Positions 1-9,249 are shown, numbered from the stretch's first letter. The stretch is DNA of 64,000 nt from Halarsenatibacter silvermanii (GCF_900103135.1 NZ_FNGO01000003.1:62001-126000), one strand, 5' to 3'. Program-made: numbers and translations. Notes: generated from the sequence alone by a model not told the origin.

Positions 1-1099
1 GTAAGCCTTCAACCCCCATAGCCCGGGTCCAGGCATAGGCCCTTAATACAACTGCGGCCGTGCCATAAAAATCACGCACTTTGCCGATGGATTGGGGGCG
101 ATCATAATCAAGATAATAGTTTTTGCCGTCGTATTCCACGGTCGGTCTGGGCAGATATTTAGCCAGCTCATCCCGTACGCAGAGTGCTCCATTGCCCGGG
201 CCCGAACCTCCGTGAGGAGTGCCAAAGGTTTTATGCAGGTTGAAATGACACATGTCAAAGCCAGCCTCTCTTGCCCGCGCTATACCCAGGAAAGCATTGG
301 CATTGGCCTGATCGTAAAAACACAGCCCGCCCACATCATGAACTGCCTCAACAAATTTATCGATCCTGGGATTATAAAGACCGATATCTTCCGGATTAGT
401 CATAAATACACCGGCTGTATTCTCAGAAAGCGCTTCCTTGAAAGCTTCTAAATCCGGCAGGCCGTCCTCATCGGGATATATTGTTATGACTTTAAAACCT
501 GCATGTTGAGGACAGGCGGCATCTGAGGGATGAGAATAGATAGTTGTTATGATTTCGTCGCGTTGATCCAACTCTCCTTTTTTCTCGAAATGTTTGCGCA
601 TTATTGAAGCTGCTGTATAAACGGCATGATTTCCTCCACCGGGCTGAAAAGTCACTCTGTCCAGACCGGAAACCTCCTGCAGGATATTTTCAAACCTCTT
701 ATAGATTTCCAGAATGCCCTGCACTGTCTCATCATCCTGCAGAGGATGCAGATTAGTAAAGTCATCATGCTGAACCAGTTGTTCGTTTATGCGTGGATTG
801 TACTTCATTGTACAGGTACCCTCACTTATATCGTTAGTGAGATTGGAACCCATGGTTTCCTGAGCCAGATGCAGCCAGTGCATCAATACATGTTTTTTAG
901 CCACTTCTGGCAGCTCCGGCTTTTCCTCCCGGCTTATCTCATCCGGAAGCTCAGCCAGCACATCACCGGCTTCTTTTTTAACTTCATTATCCGGCTCCGG
1001 AACGCGAATGCCTCTTTCTCCGGGAGTTGACATTTCATATATAAGCGGCTCATCCCAGTCCGCCTGCTGGAAATTTTCTCTCACTATAGTTTTACCCAT
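1..1099 (-). CDS. gcvPB: glycine dehydrogenase (decarboxylating) subunit 2, 3' end cut by window edge
   Basis: PLP-binding half of the split P-protein of the glycine cleavage system, which decarboxylates glycine and passes the aminomethyl group to the lipoyl H-protein. The reading frame starts at the ATG at 1099 (protein begins MGKTIVRENF) and stays open to the window edge, giving about 366 residues of a protein usually near 480-490. The PLP-lysine motif FNLHKTFGTPHGGSGPG is visible, as are the conserved EGTCTMKYNPR and QPGGGNHA segments. The gene starts 21 bp after the end of the gcvPA remnant, so the two form the usual gcvPA-gcvPB order on the minus strand. The remainder lies left of position 1. 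Because its partner subunit is truncated here, the enzyme may be non-functional unless an intact gcvPA exists elsewhere. Confidence 0.93.
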   Translation of the reverse strand, partial: MGKTIVRENFQQADWDEPLIYEMSTPGERGIRVPEPDNEVKKEAGDVLAELPDEISREEKPELPEVAKKHVLMHWLHLAQETMGSNLTNDISEGTCTMKYNPRINEQLVQHDDFTNLHPLQDDETVQGILEIYKRFENILQEVSGLDRVTFQPGGGNHAVYTAASIMRKHFEKKGELDQRDEIITTIYSHPSDAACPQHAGFKVITIYPDEDGLPDLEAFKEALSENTAGVFMTNPEDIGLYNPRIDKFVEAVHDVGGLCFYDQANANAFLGIARAREAGFDMCHFNLHKTFGTPHGGSGPGNGALCVRDELAKYLPRPTVEYDGKNYYLDYDRPQSIGKVRDFYGTAAVVLRAYAWTRAMGVEGL

Positions 1100-1120
1100 T
1101 CTATGATTTCACCTCCAAAT

Positions 1121-1912
1121 TTAATTAAGAACTTTTTCCAGGGCCAGGGCCAGTTCTTGAATGTCTTCCTTTTGATGAACTTCGGTTATACTGAAGAGAG
1201 CGGCATTCCCCATCTCTTCGAATTCTTCGCTGAGATCTCTGCCGCCAAATATACCCTCTTCTTTGAGAGCTTCATTTATTTCTTTCACGGACATATCTGT
1301 GTCGGTGTATTTAACCACAAATTCTTTGAAGCAGGCAGTTTCGCTGGCTATTTCGATACCCTCGATGTCAGAAAGCAGGCTTTGAGCATACTTAATTCTT
1401 TGCATTATTCCTTCACCGAGCTCTTTCATCCCCTCCGGCCCCATCAAGGCCAGATAAACTCCGGCCACGATTCCGTACAAAGCAGTAGTGGTACCGATAA
1501 ATTCCTTGCCTTCTTCTCTTTCTGCATAAGATGTTCTATCGAAAGCCACGTGACCAAACCCGTACTCGCCTTCCTCCTGAGTTGTGGTGATACCGAAGAG
1601 AAGATCGGGATATTCAGCCACGTATTTTTCTTCATCAATTGATGCTATATAACCTGAGAGTGCACCTCCCCACTTCATGTGCAGACCGAGAGGCTGAAGA
1701 TCGCCGCATACGATGGTTGCACCATAGTTTCCAGGAGCTTCCAGCACTCCTAAAGAGGTGGGGTCGGCTCCGACTACAAATTCAGCCCCCACACTTTTTG
1801 CCAGCCGCGAAATATCTGCAACTTTTGTCTCGATAGTTCCCAGATAATTGGGATTTTCGATATAAACAGCCGAGACATCTTCTGAAATTTTTTTCTCCAA
1901 AAATGTCATCAT
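1121..1912 (-). pseudogene. gcvPA: glycine dehydrogenase subunit 1, N-terminal part missing
   Basis: The 263 codons match the C-terminal part of GcvPA, which is normally about 445 residues. Recognisable segments are VYIENPNYLGTIE, GADPTSLGVLEAPGNYGATI, GLHMKWGGALSGYIA and FGHVAFDRTSYAEREEGKEFIGTTT. Homology begins almost at the first ATG. Upstream, the same frame meets a stop codon after two codons (1919-1921), and a terminator-like hairpin and an inverted-repeat element follow directly. Roughly 180 N-terminal residues are therefore missing and there is no convincing Shine-Dalgarno sequence. I read this as a 5'-truncated gene left by a deletion or rearrangement next to the repeat element at 1993-2129. 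The other possibility is that the N-terminal half is encoded elsewhere. Confidence 0.8.
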
Positions 1913-1932
1913 GATTAATTATCTCATTAAAT

Positions 1933-1968
1933 CAAAATAAAAAATGCCAGCATAATTTCTATGCTGAC
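1933..1968 (-). terminator. rho-independent terminator upstream of the gcvPA remnant
   Basis: On the minus strand GTCAGCATA and TATGCTGGC form a 9-bp stem (one G-T wobble) with a 5-nt loop, followed by a T-rich run (ATTTTTTATTTTG). It would terminate transcripts coming from the response-regulator gene to the right. It therefore separates the gcvPA remnant from that promoter. Confidence 0.6.
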
Positions 1969-1992
1969 ACCCTGTATAAACTTAATATCAAT

Positions 1993-2129
1993 GGATCTTC
2001 CTGTTATCAGTTGATAGATGTCGTATAAGATCGAGGAAAAATTTCATCGTGAACGCAGCTTTATATCTTACAGTATAACTAAATGAGGTTTTTGACACAC
2101 CTATTACCCAACTTAAGACGAGAAGATCC
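1993..2129. mobile_element. MITE-like element, copy A (137 bp)
   Basis: Bounded by GGATCTTCCTGTTATCAGTTG on the left and the inverted equivalent (AACTTAAGACGAGAAGATCC) on the right. The interior is nearly identical to copy B at 10147-10283, including AAATTTCATCGTGAACGCAG and TATATCTTACAGTA. It has no open reading frame of its own. The flanks (ATATCAAT left, CCAATTAA right) do not form a direct repeat, unlike copies B and E. This agrees with a rearrangement on one side, next to the truncated gcvPA. Confidence 0.8.
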
Positions 2130-2133
2130 CCAA

Positions 2134-2955
2134 TTAAATAACTTCCATCATTTTATCTCTATATTCGTACTGCTTTTCGGGGTTTACTTTTTCACCTTCA
2201 GCAATATCATCTGGAAAAGTGACATTTTTCTCTTTTACACTTTCTTTTCCCAGGGAAGCATTATTTTCGACAATTGATTTGATTTTGACTAAAAAAACTT
2301 CCCTGCCTTCACTGTCAGTGAGCGGAAGCAAAAATGCATAAACATTATCCTCCAGGAAAAAAACTCGATCTATATCTCTAATTTTTCCGGTTATATTGTC
2401 CTTTACCACCTTCAACTTCTGCTTTTCTATTTCCCGGGGAAGAATGATTTTCACAAGGCTAAAAGAAAGCCCGCCTCTGATCGCCCTGTTGAGCTCCATC
2501 GAAATAGAAGTTTTAAGATTTTTTATCTCAGTCTCCCGGGAAAAGGACTCTTTTTTTGCAGTGGTTTCAGTTTTGATATCATCTCGTGATATTATTTTAT
2601 TGATCCTTGTCAGCATATCTTCTTTATCAAAAGGTTTAACCAGATAATCTTCAGCTCCCAAATTTATAGATTTTTTGACTATCTTTTTTTTCGTCTCCAC
2701 GCTTACCATTATTACTTTTATAAAAGGATAGGTGTTTTTAATATATTCCAGAATTTTAAGACCACTTTCATCTTTTAAATATATGTCAAGCAAAACAAGG
2801 TCTATATTTTCCAGAGATATATCTTTTGAAAAAGTATCATTATAAACCACCTCTGCATTGGGAGCTTCAAAGACGTCAAAACCTTCTGCAGTTAATTCAT
2901 TCTTTAGCTTGTATCTGATTATACCCGCATCGTCAACCACCAGAATGTTGTACAT
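2134..2955 (-). CDS. response regulator with N-terminal receiver domain and divergent C-terminal domain
   Basis: Residues 1-120 form a CheY-like receiver: acidic pocket after MYNILVVDDAG, phospho-acceptor Asp in LVLLDIYLKD, and Lys in DYLVKPFDKED. After a linker, residues of about 145-250 (RAIRGGLSFSLVKIILP, RVFFLEDNVYAFLLPLTD) have the pattern of a degenerate GGDEF-type nucleotidyl cyclase fold. No GGDEF signature is present, so enzymatic activity is unlikely. The start was placed at the second ATG because GGGGGAG lies 7 nt upstream of it, giving 273 residues. The stop codon lies only 5 bp from the repeat element. No partner kinase is adjacent, so the signal and output are unknown. Confidence 0.75.
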   Translation of the reverse strand: MYNILVVDDAGIIRYKLKNELTAEGFDVFEAPNAEVVYNDTFSKDISLENIDLVLLDIYLKDESGLKILEYIKNTYPFIKVIMVSVETKKKIVKKSINLGAEDYLVKPFDKEDMLTRINKIISRDDIKTETTAKKESFSRETEIKNLKTSISMELNRAIRGGLSFSLVKIILPREIEKQKLKVVKDNITGKIRDIDRVFFLEDNVYAFLLPLTDSEGREVFLVKIKSIVENNASLGKESVKEKNVTFPDDIAEGEKVNPEKQYEYRDKMMEVI

Positions 2956-3084
2956 AACTAAACTCCCCCGATAATCCAAATATTTTGGATCTTCCAGCTG
3001 TTAATTCTTATAATTATACTAATTTCTAAAGTTTTATTTTGAGTTTAAATTATCACAAAATCTAAATTAGTTCAAATTTGAAAA

Positions 3085-3999
3085 TCATAATCCCAGCTGT
3101 CGCCGCAGCTTGAAAAGAGCTCGCTCTTTTTCCTTGCATTCCAGCATCACATCAAAATCCTTATCCACTGCCCTATCGGCCAGGCTCAAAAACTCAGCAA
3201 AATCATCAGCATTTATTTCATCAGCATGCCGGGTGGGATTATCCAGGCTGGCCGGAGAAGAAAAATGCAGCTTCGGCTTTCTATTCCTCCAGGTTGCCAG
3301 AGCCCTGGGAAGCAAATCCGATAAATTCTCTTCTTTTCGGTGGTTGCAGTTAAAATGATGAATATCCAGGATCATGGGAATTTCCAGCTCTTCTGCCACC
3401 TCCAGCACCTCGCCGGCAGTATATGATTGATCATCATTTTCTATAACTAGACGTTTCTGTATGCCGGAATCAAGTTTGCGAAAATTCTTTATAAATCGCC
3501 GGCGGGATTTATCTTTGTTTCCATAAACTCCCCCTATATGCAGAATAATGATATGATGGCTGTCAAGTCCCATAGCCTGCAAAAATTTATGATGATATTT
3601 CAAATCTTCGCAGGCATTTTTTACTACTTTTTCTTTATTGCTGTTCAACACTGTAAACTGCTCGGGATGCATGCTCACCCTGAGATCATGTTCCCGGACA
3701 AATTTTCCCAGTTCGGCCAGTTCTTCCCGAGCTTCTTCTAAGTAACTCCAATCATCTGTGAGAGAATGAGTCGCCAGCGGCACTATATCGGAACAGAACC
3801 TATAAACCTCAATATTATTTTTAACATTAAATTTCAGGATCTCCAAATTGTTCTGCAGATTTTTGTGCAGCAGACCGTTGAGTTTTCGTCTGCGCTCGTG
3901 ACTGCTCAATTTGCGCAGATGTTTTACAGTGGTTCCGTGATTGGGGCGTTTTTTGTTTTCTGAAAGTGTTCTATTGAGACAGGGATAACCCAGACGCAT
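3085..3999 (-). CDS. uvsE: UV damage endonuclease UvsE/UvdE
   Basis: A metal-dependent TIM-barrel endonuclease that nicks DNA 5' of UV photoproducts (cyclobutane dimers, 6-4 products), starting an excision pathway independent of UvrABC. The protein of 304 residues has the family's opening (MRLGYPCLNRTL) and putative metal ligands in SMHPEQFTVLNS, ILHIGGVYGNK, VIENDDQSYT, MILDIHHFNCNH, KLHFSS and DVMLECKEK. The start is the ATG at 3999, preceded by AAAGGAG at 6 nt; a longer frame has no ribosome site. The gene is monocistronic and divergent from nadE. Such enzymes are common in spore-formers and in organisms of sunlit brines. Confidence 0.93.
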   Translation of the reverse strand: MRLGYPCLNRTLSENKKRPNHGTTVKHLRKLSSHERRRKLNGLLHKNLQNNLEILKFNVKNNIEVYRFCSDIVPLATHSLTDDWSYLEEAREELAELGKFVREHDLRVSMHPEQFTVLNSNKEKVVKNACEDLKYHHKFLQAMGLDSHHIIILHIGGVYGNKDKSRRRFIKNFRKLDSGIQKRLVIENDDQSYTAGEVLEVAEELEIPMILDIHHFNCNHRKEENLSDLLPRALATWRNRKPKLHFSSPASLDNPTRHADEINADDFAEFLSLADRAVDKDFDVMLECKEKERALFKLRRQLGL

Positions 4000-4244
4000 A
4001 TTTTTCTCCTTTCCAGCCGGGTCTTTGCAGCAAATTTCTTCTGACATTATTATGCCCGGATTTGATATTATTCGAATTTAACAGCAAACTTGATTTCTTC
4101 CTGTTTTTTTGCTTATAATATGTAGAACCTGCTCAGAATGAAATTCTCTCAGCTAAAATCATCTCTTTTCAGCTCGCCTCTGCTCTTCTATTTTCTTTTA
4201 AACTGTCCTGCTTGTATCGGATTAAAAATTCGGGAGGGTTATTT

Positions 4245-5048
4245 ATGTTAAGAAAAGGTATTGAAGATGAAATTACTGACTGGCTGGCAAGAGAGGTCGA
4301 AAACCGCGGCAGCGATGGCGGATTAATAGGACTGAGCGGGGGAATAGATTCCACCACAGTTGCAGCTCTGGCCAAAAAGGCTCTGGGCGATGATTGTCTG
4401 GGGATTCTGCTTCCGGCAGAAGGCACCACGGAAAAGGACAACGAATATGCCAGAATGGCAGCCGAATCGATCGAAATTGATACCATGATGGCAGACCTGG
4501 AGGATATCAATGCTCATCTGAAAAATTTCCTGCACGGGCTGGATTTAGATAGTGTTCATCGAGAATATTATCCGGAAACGGCTCTGAAAGCTTCTGAATG
4601 TGCCCGGGAGATGTGCGAAAAGACGATGCAGACCCGGCTCAGAATGATCACCCTTTATTACATCGGCGAATGCAAAAACTATGCGGTGCTGGGCACCAGC
4701 AATAAAAGCGAACTGCTGACGGGCTATTTTACCCGCTATGGTGATGCGGCAGCTGACCTATCTCCCTTAAAGCATCTCATGAAGACTGAAGTCTGGGAGC
4801 TGGCTGAGAGGCTGGAAGTACCTCGGGAAATCATTGACAGACCACCCACCGGCGGCCTGCAATCCGGCGAGGAACGAGTTAGTGATGCTGAAGAGGTTGG
4901 GCTGGATTATCGCACCTTCGATGAAATTTATCTGGCCATTGAAAACGGAAAAGATTTAAGACAGTTCGATCTGGAAGATGTCAATAGAGCCGTGGAACTG
5001 ATGGCTGAAGCCAGCAACAATCTGGATATTCCTGGTTTCAAAAAATAA
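4245..5048 (+). CDS. nadE: NH3-dependent NAD+ synthetase
   Basis: Last step of NAD biosynthesis: adenylation and amidation of nicotinate adenine dinucleotide with ammonia. The protein is 267 residues and consists of the ATP-pyrophosphatase domain only, with no glutaminase domain. The PP-loop LSGGIDSTTVAAL lies near residue 30. The synthetase signature GTSNKSELLTGYFTRYGD lies near 165-180, followed by DLSPLKHLMKTEVWELA. The start is the ATG preceded by GGGAGGG at 6 nt. It is a stand-alone gene closed by a GC-rich hairpin. Confidence 0.95.
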   Translation: MLRKGIEDEITDWLAREVENRGSDGGLIGLSGGIDSTTVAALAKKALGDDCLGILLPAEGTTEKDNEYARMAAESIEIDTMMADLEDINAHLKNFLHGLDLDSVHREYYPETALKASECAREMCEKTMQTRLRMITLYYIGECKNYAVLGTSNKSELLTGYFTRYGDAAADLSPLKHLMKTEVWELAERLEVPREIIDRPPTGGLQSGEERVSDAEEVGLDYRTFDEIYLAIENGKDLRQFDLEDVNRAVELMAEASNNLDIPGFKK

Positions 5049-5075
5049 TATTATTCCTGCTCAACCATAAAGCAG

Positions 5076-5116
5076 GCCCGGCCTGGAGTATCGTCCGGCC
5101 GGGCGTAATATTTTTA
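5076..5116. terminator. GC-rich hairpin between convergent nadE and DUF1028 gene
   Basis: GCCCGGCC (5076-5083) pairs with GGCCGGGC (5097-5104) around a 13-nt loop. It is followed on the plus strand by the T-rich GTAATATTTTTAT. It most likely terminates nadE and may also act on the opposing gene. Confidence 0.7.
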
Positions 5117-5131
5117 TGCCCGGCATAATCA

Positions 5132-6031
5132 TCAACTGCCCTCCATTATATGGGCCCGTTCACGCAGATATTGGAGGATATCCTGAGGAATGGTGTTCTC
5201 GCCGGGATATCTCTGCTCAAAATCTTCCTGATGATAAAAATCTATCAGGGCCTGTCTGAACTTCTCGTCAAATACACAGCTGGGTTCACCTTTATAATAG
5301 CCCAGATCGGAAAGCAGCATTTGTACTTCACAGAGGGTATCTCCCTCCAGTGGAGTGTGCTCTACGTCGCTTTCGACATAATAAAGCTTGAAAAGTTCGA
5401 GAAGGTCAGCCAGGTCTTCGATAGGTTTTTCGCTGTCATCCACCCGGAGATCTATGTATTTGTTTGTAAAACCACCATAACCACCACCTTCTTTATAGAC
5501 CAGAAGCGAAGCTGATTGCTTGCCTCTTCTATCCCCTCCGGCTTCTTCAGCGGCAAATAATGAAGACAGCAGACGGTCTGCCAGACTTCCCTCCTCTGTT
5601 TTAAAGGTTTTTACCATCTCTTCAATGGTCCTGCCATTGACCAGGAGATTACCCTGGGCGGCATAATTCTCCCCGCATATACCTCCTGCCCATTCGATAC
5701 ATTGCTCACCTGTATATGTGGCTGAGCGCCCTTCGGCGTCAACTATACCGACCTGTCGCAAAACTGAACCTGAATCGAGAGCTGTGAGAGTCTCTACAAT
5801 CTCCTCGGGGTCGTTACCCCGCTCGAGCAGCTGCAGAGTGCTGGGACCGTAGGTGGGGTTTATCTGAGCCTGAGTAGCTACCGCTCCTACATTCCATTTT
5901 ATATAGGGTACGATAGAACCTATGGCCAGAAACTTTGACTGAGCGGCAACGCCCAGTTTTTCCGTTTCCGGCTCATAACCAACTATGGAATAGGTCGAAG
6001 TCATGGGAGGTTTTTGATCATTTGATTGCAT
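5132..6031 (-). CDS. DUF1028 Ntn-hydrolase-like protein with C-terminal peptidoglycan-binding-like domain
   Basis: Residues of about 12-205 match DUF1028, a predicted N-terminal-nucleophile hydrolase-like family of unproven reaction (TYSIVGYEPETEKLGVAAQ, GAVATQAQINPTYGP, GNLLVNGRTIEEM, ESKFLAIG-like core). Residues of about 230-290 (LCEVQMLLSDLGYYKGE, FDEKFRQALIDFYH) resemble the small peptidoglycan-binding-like module often attached to this family. There is no signal peptide. AGGAGGG lies just upstream of the start. Its 3' end faces nadE, and an MBL-fold gene lies 42 bp upstream on the same strand, so the two may be co-transcribed. The substrate is unknown. Confidence 0.82.
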   Translation of the reverse strand: MQSNDQKPPMTSTYSIVGYEPETEKLGVAAQSKFLAIGSIVPYIKWNVGAVATQAQINPTYGPSTLQLLERGNDPEEIVETLTALDSGSVLRQVGIVDAEGRSATYTGEQCIEWAGGICGENYAAQGNLLVNGRTIEEMVKTFKTEEGSLADRLLSSLFAAEEAGGDRRGKQSASLLVYKEGGGYGGFTNKYIDLRVDDSEKPIEDLADLLELFKLYYVESDVEHTPLEGDTLCEVQMLLSDLGYYKGEPSCVFDEKFRQALIDFYHQEDFEQRYPGENTIPQDILQYLRERAHIMEGS

Positions 6032-6073
6032 TTTGACCCTCCTGCTCGGTAATAATTTCTATGAGTTATAATT

Positions 6074-6907
6074 TTAAAAAACGTACCTCTCTCCGACTTC
6101 TCCTATTTTCACCCGCGTATTCAGACTGCGTCTCATCTCCGCCTGAGCTGAAAATCCGGTGCAGTGCATGGGAACTATCAGATCCAGGTCCAGATCATCG
6201 AGGTATTCGATAGTTTTTTTGATAATATGATCATCAGCGCTGTAAAGATGCATACCTCCTAAAACAGCCCGCAGCGAGGACTGCGATGAAATCGATCTTA
6301 TGTGTTCTAAAGTGTTGACAACTCCTGCATGAGCACATCCGAGAAGGACCACTGTGCCGCTGACGGTCGGAAAAAAGAGAGCCTGATCATCGATAAAATC
6401 ATCCTTTACCAGCTCTTCTTCCCCCTCTTCTTCGGTGAGTTTGAGGTAATTATCGGGAGTCGTCTCCCAACTGTTTTTCCGGGGAATTGGACCGGTGAGC
6501 TGAAGTCCTCCGCAGATTTCCTGATGATCGTTTATCGGTTTGAAGTTAATCTGCTCCCGGGAAAAATCAATGCCTGCATTTCTCAAGTCCCCTTTATCTT
6601 CTTTTACATACTTATCTGAAAAAATTTCCGGGTGTCCGTAAAGCGCAAGATCCTGCTGATGTTCCAGCAGCCCCTCTATTCCACCCCCGTGATCATTATG
6701 ACCGTGACTGACCACCGCCGCTGACAGTCTGCTCAAATTTATACCCAGTTCTTCGGCGTTGTGTTCTAGTACGAGTCCCTGACCGGTATCGAAAAGAACC
6801 TGCCTGTTCTCTTTAGAAATCCAGAAGCATAATCCATGTTCAGCCAAAAGATCAGGTTCATGAACCAGGTCATCGGCCAGAATTTTAACTTCGATAGAAT
6901 CCGCCAT
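6074..6907 (-). CDS. MBL-fold metallo-hydrolase (COG1237-like)
   Basis: A metallo-beta-lactamase fold protein of 277 residues. The zinc-ligand motif HxHxDH is SHGHNDHGGG near residue 68, and further metal-site segments are GCAHAGVVNT, GGMHL and PMHCTGF. The overall layout matches the subgroup annotated as dihydropterin/aminobenzene-phosphate-synthase-like hydrolases, for which the physiological substrate is usually not known. The ATG at 6907 was chosen because GGAAGGGG lies 8 nt upstream; the in-frame GTG three codons earlier abuts that site. Probably transcribed together with the downstream DUF1028 gene. Confidence 0.85.
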   Translation of the reverse strand: MADSIEVKILADDLVHEPDLLAEHGLCFWISKENRQVLFDTGQGLVLEHNAEELGINLSRLSAAVVSHGHNDHGGGIEGLLEHQQDLALYGHPEIFSDKYVKEDKGDLRNAGIDFSREQINFKPINDHQEICGGLQLTGPIPRKNSWETTPDNYLKLTEEEGEEELVKDDFIDDQALFFPTVSGTVVLLGCAHAGVVNTLEHIRSISSQSSLRAVLGGMHLYSADDHIIKKTIEYLDDLDLDLIVPMHCTGFSAQAEMRRSLNTRVKIGEVGERYVF

Positions 6908-7072
6908 CGCTTTCACCCCTTCCTGTAATATATCATTTCTTTAAACGGAGAGTATTACCTGCCGCAAGGGATAATTTTATCATAAAAAATACATATATCT
7001 ATTCCGAAGTCGGGATCAGTTTTTTATTCTTTATATCAATAAATCAGGGTATACTGAATAATTAATATAATA

Positions 7073-7101
7073 TTGACAAAATTAATTGAGTTAATTATAC
7101 T
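7073..7101 (+). promoter_or_regulatory. sigma-A promoter of acs
   Basis: TTGACA (7073-7078), a 17-bp spacer and TATACT (7096-7101) lie about 75 bp before the acs start. The -35 box is a perfect consensus. The surrounding 250-bp intergenic region is otherwise AT-rich and non-coding. Confidence 0.8.
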
Positions 7102-7175
7102 AATATATAAATTAAATCAGAAAATAAAGAAATTTTGTCATTTTAGAGTCAAAAAACCAAACCGAGTTGATTATT

Positions 7176-9149
7176 ATGAGCAGTGAAGACGGAGAAGAAG
7201 TTTTTGACGTCCTATCCGAAGGTGAGGAAGTCTTTGCTCCGCCTGAGTCTTTCAAGGAGCAGGCAAATGCGGGTGCGGAGTTATATGAAATTGAAAACTA
7301 TCAGGAGTACTGGGCTAAAGAAGCGGAAAAACTTGACTGGTTTGAAAAATGGGATCAGACTCTCAGATGGGAACCTCCCTTTGCCCAGTGGTTTGTCGGC
7401 GGAAAAATAAATGCTTCCTACAACTGTCTGGATCGCCATCTGGACTCATTTCGCAAAAACAAAGCCGCTTTGATCTGGGAAGGTGAACCGGGAGATGAAA
7501 GGGTTCTCACCTACAATGATCTGCATAGAAAAGTATGTAAATTTGCGACAGTATTAAAGAATCAGGGAGTGCAAAAAGGCGACATAGTGACTATATACCT
7601 CCCTATGATTCCGGAAGCTGTAATCGCCATGCTGGCCTGCGCCAGGATCGGTGCCCCTCATTCTGTAGTTTTTGCCGGTTTTGGCCCCGGATCTCTGGCT
7701 CAGAGAATCGAAAATGCTGACTCCTCTTTTCTGATCACCGCCGATGGATATTATCGCCGGGGCCGGCTCATACATCACAAAAACAAAAGCGATCAAGCTC
7801 TAGAACAGACGGATAAAGTCGAGCAATGTGTGGTGGTCGAGAGATGCGGACTGGATGTTACCATGAACCGCGATCGAGATTACTGGTGGAAAGATCTTAT
7901 GTCGGAGGTCAAATGCGAAACCCCGGCTGTTAAACTCGACTCGGAGGATCTGCTCTTTTTGATGTATACTTCCGGAACAACCGGCAAACCGAAAGGTGTT
8001 GTTCACACGATCGGCGGTTATATGACTCATGTCACCTCCACCAGCAAATATGTTTTTGATTTGAAAGAAGACGACACCTACTGGTGCAGTGCCGATGTGG
8101 GCTGGATTACCGGTCATTCCTATATCGTTTATGGCATTCTTTCCAACGGGGCTACAGCTGTCATGTATGAAGGTGCCCCCGATTATCCGGATAACAACAG
8201 AACCTGGGAAATTATCGAAAAATACGGGGTGAACATATTCTACACCGCTCCCACTGCCATAAGATCATTTATGAAGCACGGAAAAAAATACCCTCAATCT
8301 CATAATTTGAACAGTCTTAGGCTTCTCGGCAGCGTGGGTGAACCAATTAATCCGAAGGTATGGAAGTGGTATCACAAAAATGTAGGCAATGAAAACTGCC
8401 CGATAGTCGACACCTGGTGGCAGACCGAAACAGGTGGCATCATGCTGTCTCCACTCCCCGGGGTCATCAAAACCAGGCCTGGCAGCGTAACCCGTCCTCT
8501 GCCTGGAATTTCAGCGGAGGTACTTGATGAGGAGGGCGAGCCAGCTGATTCCGGCTATCTGGCAATCACCAAACCCTGGCCGGGAATGCTGAGAACTGTC
8601 TACCAAAATGATGAAAGATATAAGAAGACCTACTGGAGCAAATGGGATGACGAGACTTACTTCCCCGCGGATGGGGCCAAAATAGATGAGGATGGATATT
8701 TTTGGATTCTGGGAAGAATAGATGATGTTATAAATGTTAGCGGACACAGGCTCAGCACCATGGAAATAGAAAGCTCTCTGGTCAGCCACAGCGATGTGGC
8801 TGAAGCTGCAGTTGTCGGTGGGAGTGATGATTTAAAGGGACAGGTGCCGGTGGCATATGTGATGCTGCAGGAAGAAGCTGAAAATGATAAACTCAATAAC
8901 GGCGAAGACGAGGAGTTAGACTTTTTTAACGCCGACCTGGAAGAGGAGTTAAAGGATTATGTCGCAGAAGATATCGGAGCTATAGCCAGACCGAGGGACG
9001 TGACTTTTGTTCCTGATCTGCCCAAAACCCGAAGTGGAAAGATTATGCGCAGGCTGCTTCAGGATATAACAGAGGAAGAGGAGCTGAGTGATACGACAAC
9101 ACTGAAAAACCCTGAAATCGCCGAAAAAATTCAGGATATTTACTGCTGA
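7176..9149 (+). CDS. acs: acetyl-CoA synthetase (AMP-forming)
   Basis: Activates acetate to acetyl-CoA through acetyl-AMP. At about 658 residues it has the full family length: N-terminal acetyl-CoA synthetase domain (YEIENYQEYWAKEAEKLDWFEKWD), the P-loop YTSGTTGKPKGVVH near residue 262, DTWWQTETGG, the hinge and A8 region GRIDDVINVSGHRLSTMEIES, and the C-terminal catalytic Lys in PKTRSGKIMRRLL, the site acetylated in regulated homologues. An acidic insert lies near residues 570-590. The ribosome site is weak: only CCGAG precedes the ATG at 7176, and an in-frame TTG lies at 7167. An acetate permease gene of the SatP type lies at 34926-35540 but not in the same operon. Confidence 0.95.
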   Translation: MSSEDGEEVFDVLSEGEEVFAPPESFKEQANAGAELYEIENYQEYWAKEAEKLDWFEKWDQTLRWEPPFAQWFVGGKINASYNCLDRHLDSFRKNKAALIWEGEPGDERVLTYNDLHRKVCKFATVLKNQGVQKGDIVTIYLPMIPEAVIAMLACARIGAPHSVVFAGFGPGSLAQRIENADSSFLITADGYYRRGRLIHHKNKSDQALEQTDKVEQCVVVERCGLDVTMNRDRDYWWKDLMSEVKCETPAVKLDSEDLLFLMYTSGTTGKPKGVVHTIGGYMTHVTSTSKYVFDLKEDDTYWCSADVGWITGHSYIVYGILSNGATAVMYEGAPDYPDNNRTWEIIEKYGVNIFYTAPTAIRSFMKHGKKYPQSHNLNSLRLLGSVGEPINPKVWKWYHKNVGNENCPIVDTWWQTETGGIMLSPLPGVIKTRPGSVTRPLPGISAEVLDEEGEPADSGYLAITKPWPGMLRTVYQNDERYKKTYWSKWDDETYFPADGAKIDEDGYFWILGRIDDVINVSGHRLSTMEIESSLVSHSDVAEAAVVGGSDDLKGQVPVAYVMLQEEAENDKLNNGEDEELDFFNADLEEELKDYVAEDIGAIARPRDVTFVPDLPKTRSGKIMRRLLQDITEEEELSDTTTLKNPEIAEKIQDIYC

Positions 9150-9162
9150 AAAAATGAGAAAT

Positions 9163-9210
9163 CATGCGGGATGTAGGCAAAAACCACCGGCATCCCGCAT
9201 GTTATTTTTT
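9163..9210 (+). terminator. rho-independent terminator of acs
   Basis: CATGCGGGATG (9163-9173) pairs perfectly with CATCCCGCATG (9191-9201), an 11-bp stem with a 17-nt loop, followed by TTATTTTTT. Confidence 0.9.
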
Positions 9211-9249
9211 CGACATTTTATTATTCAGGACATAAAATTCAATGCTGGT

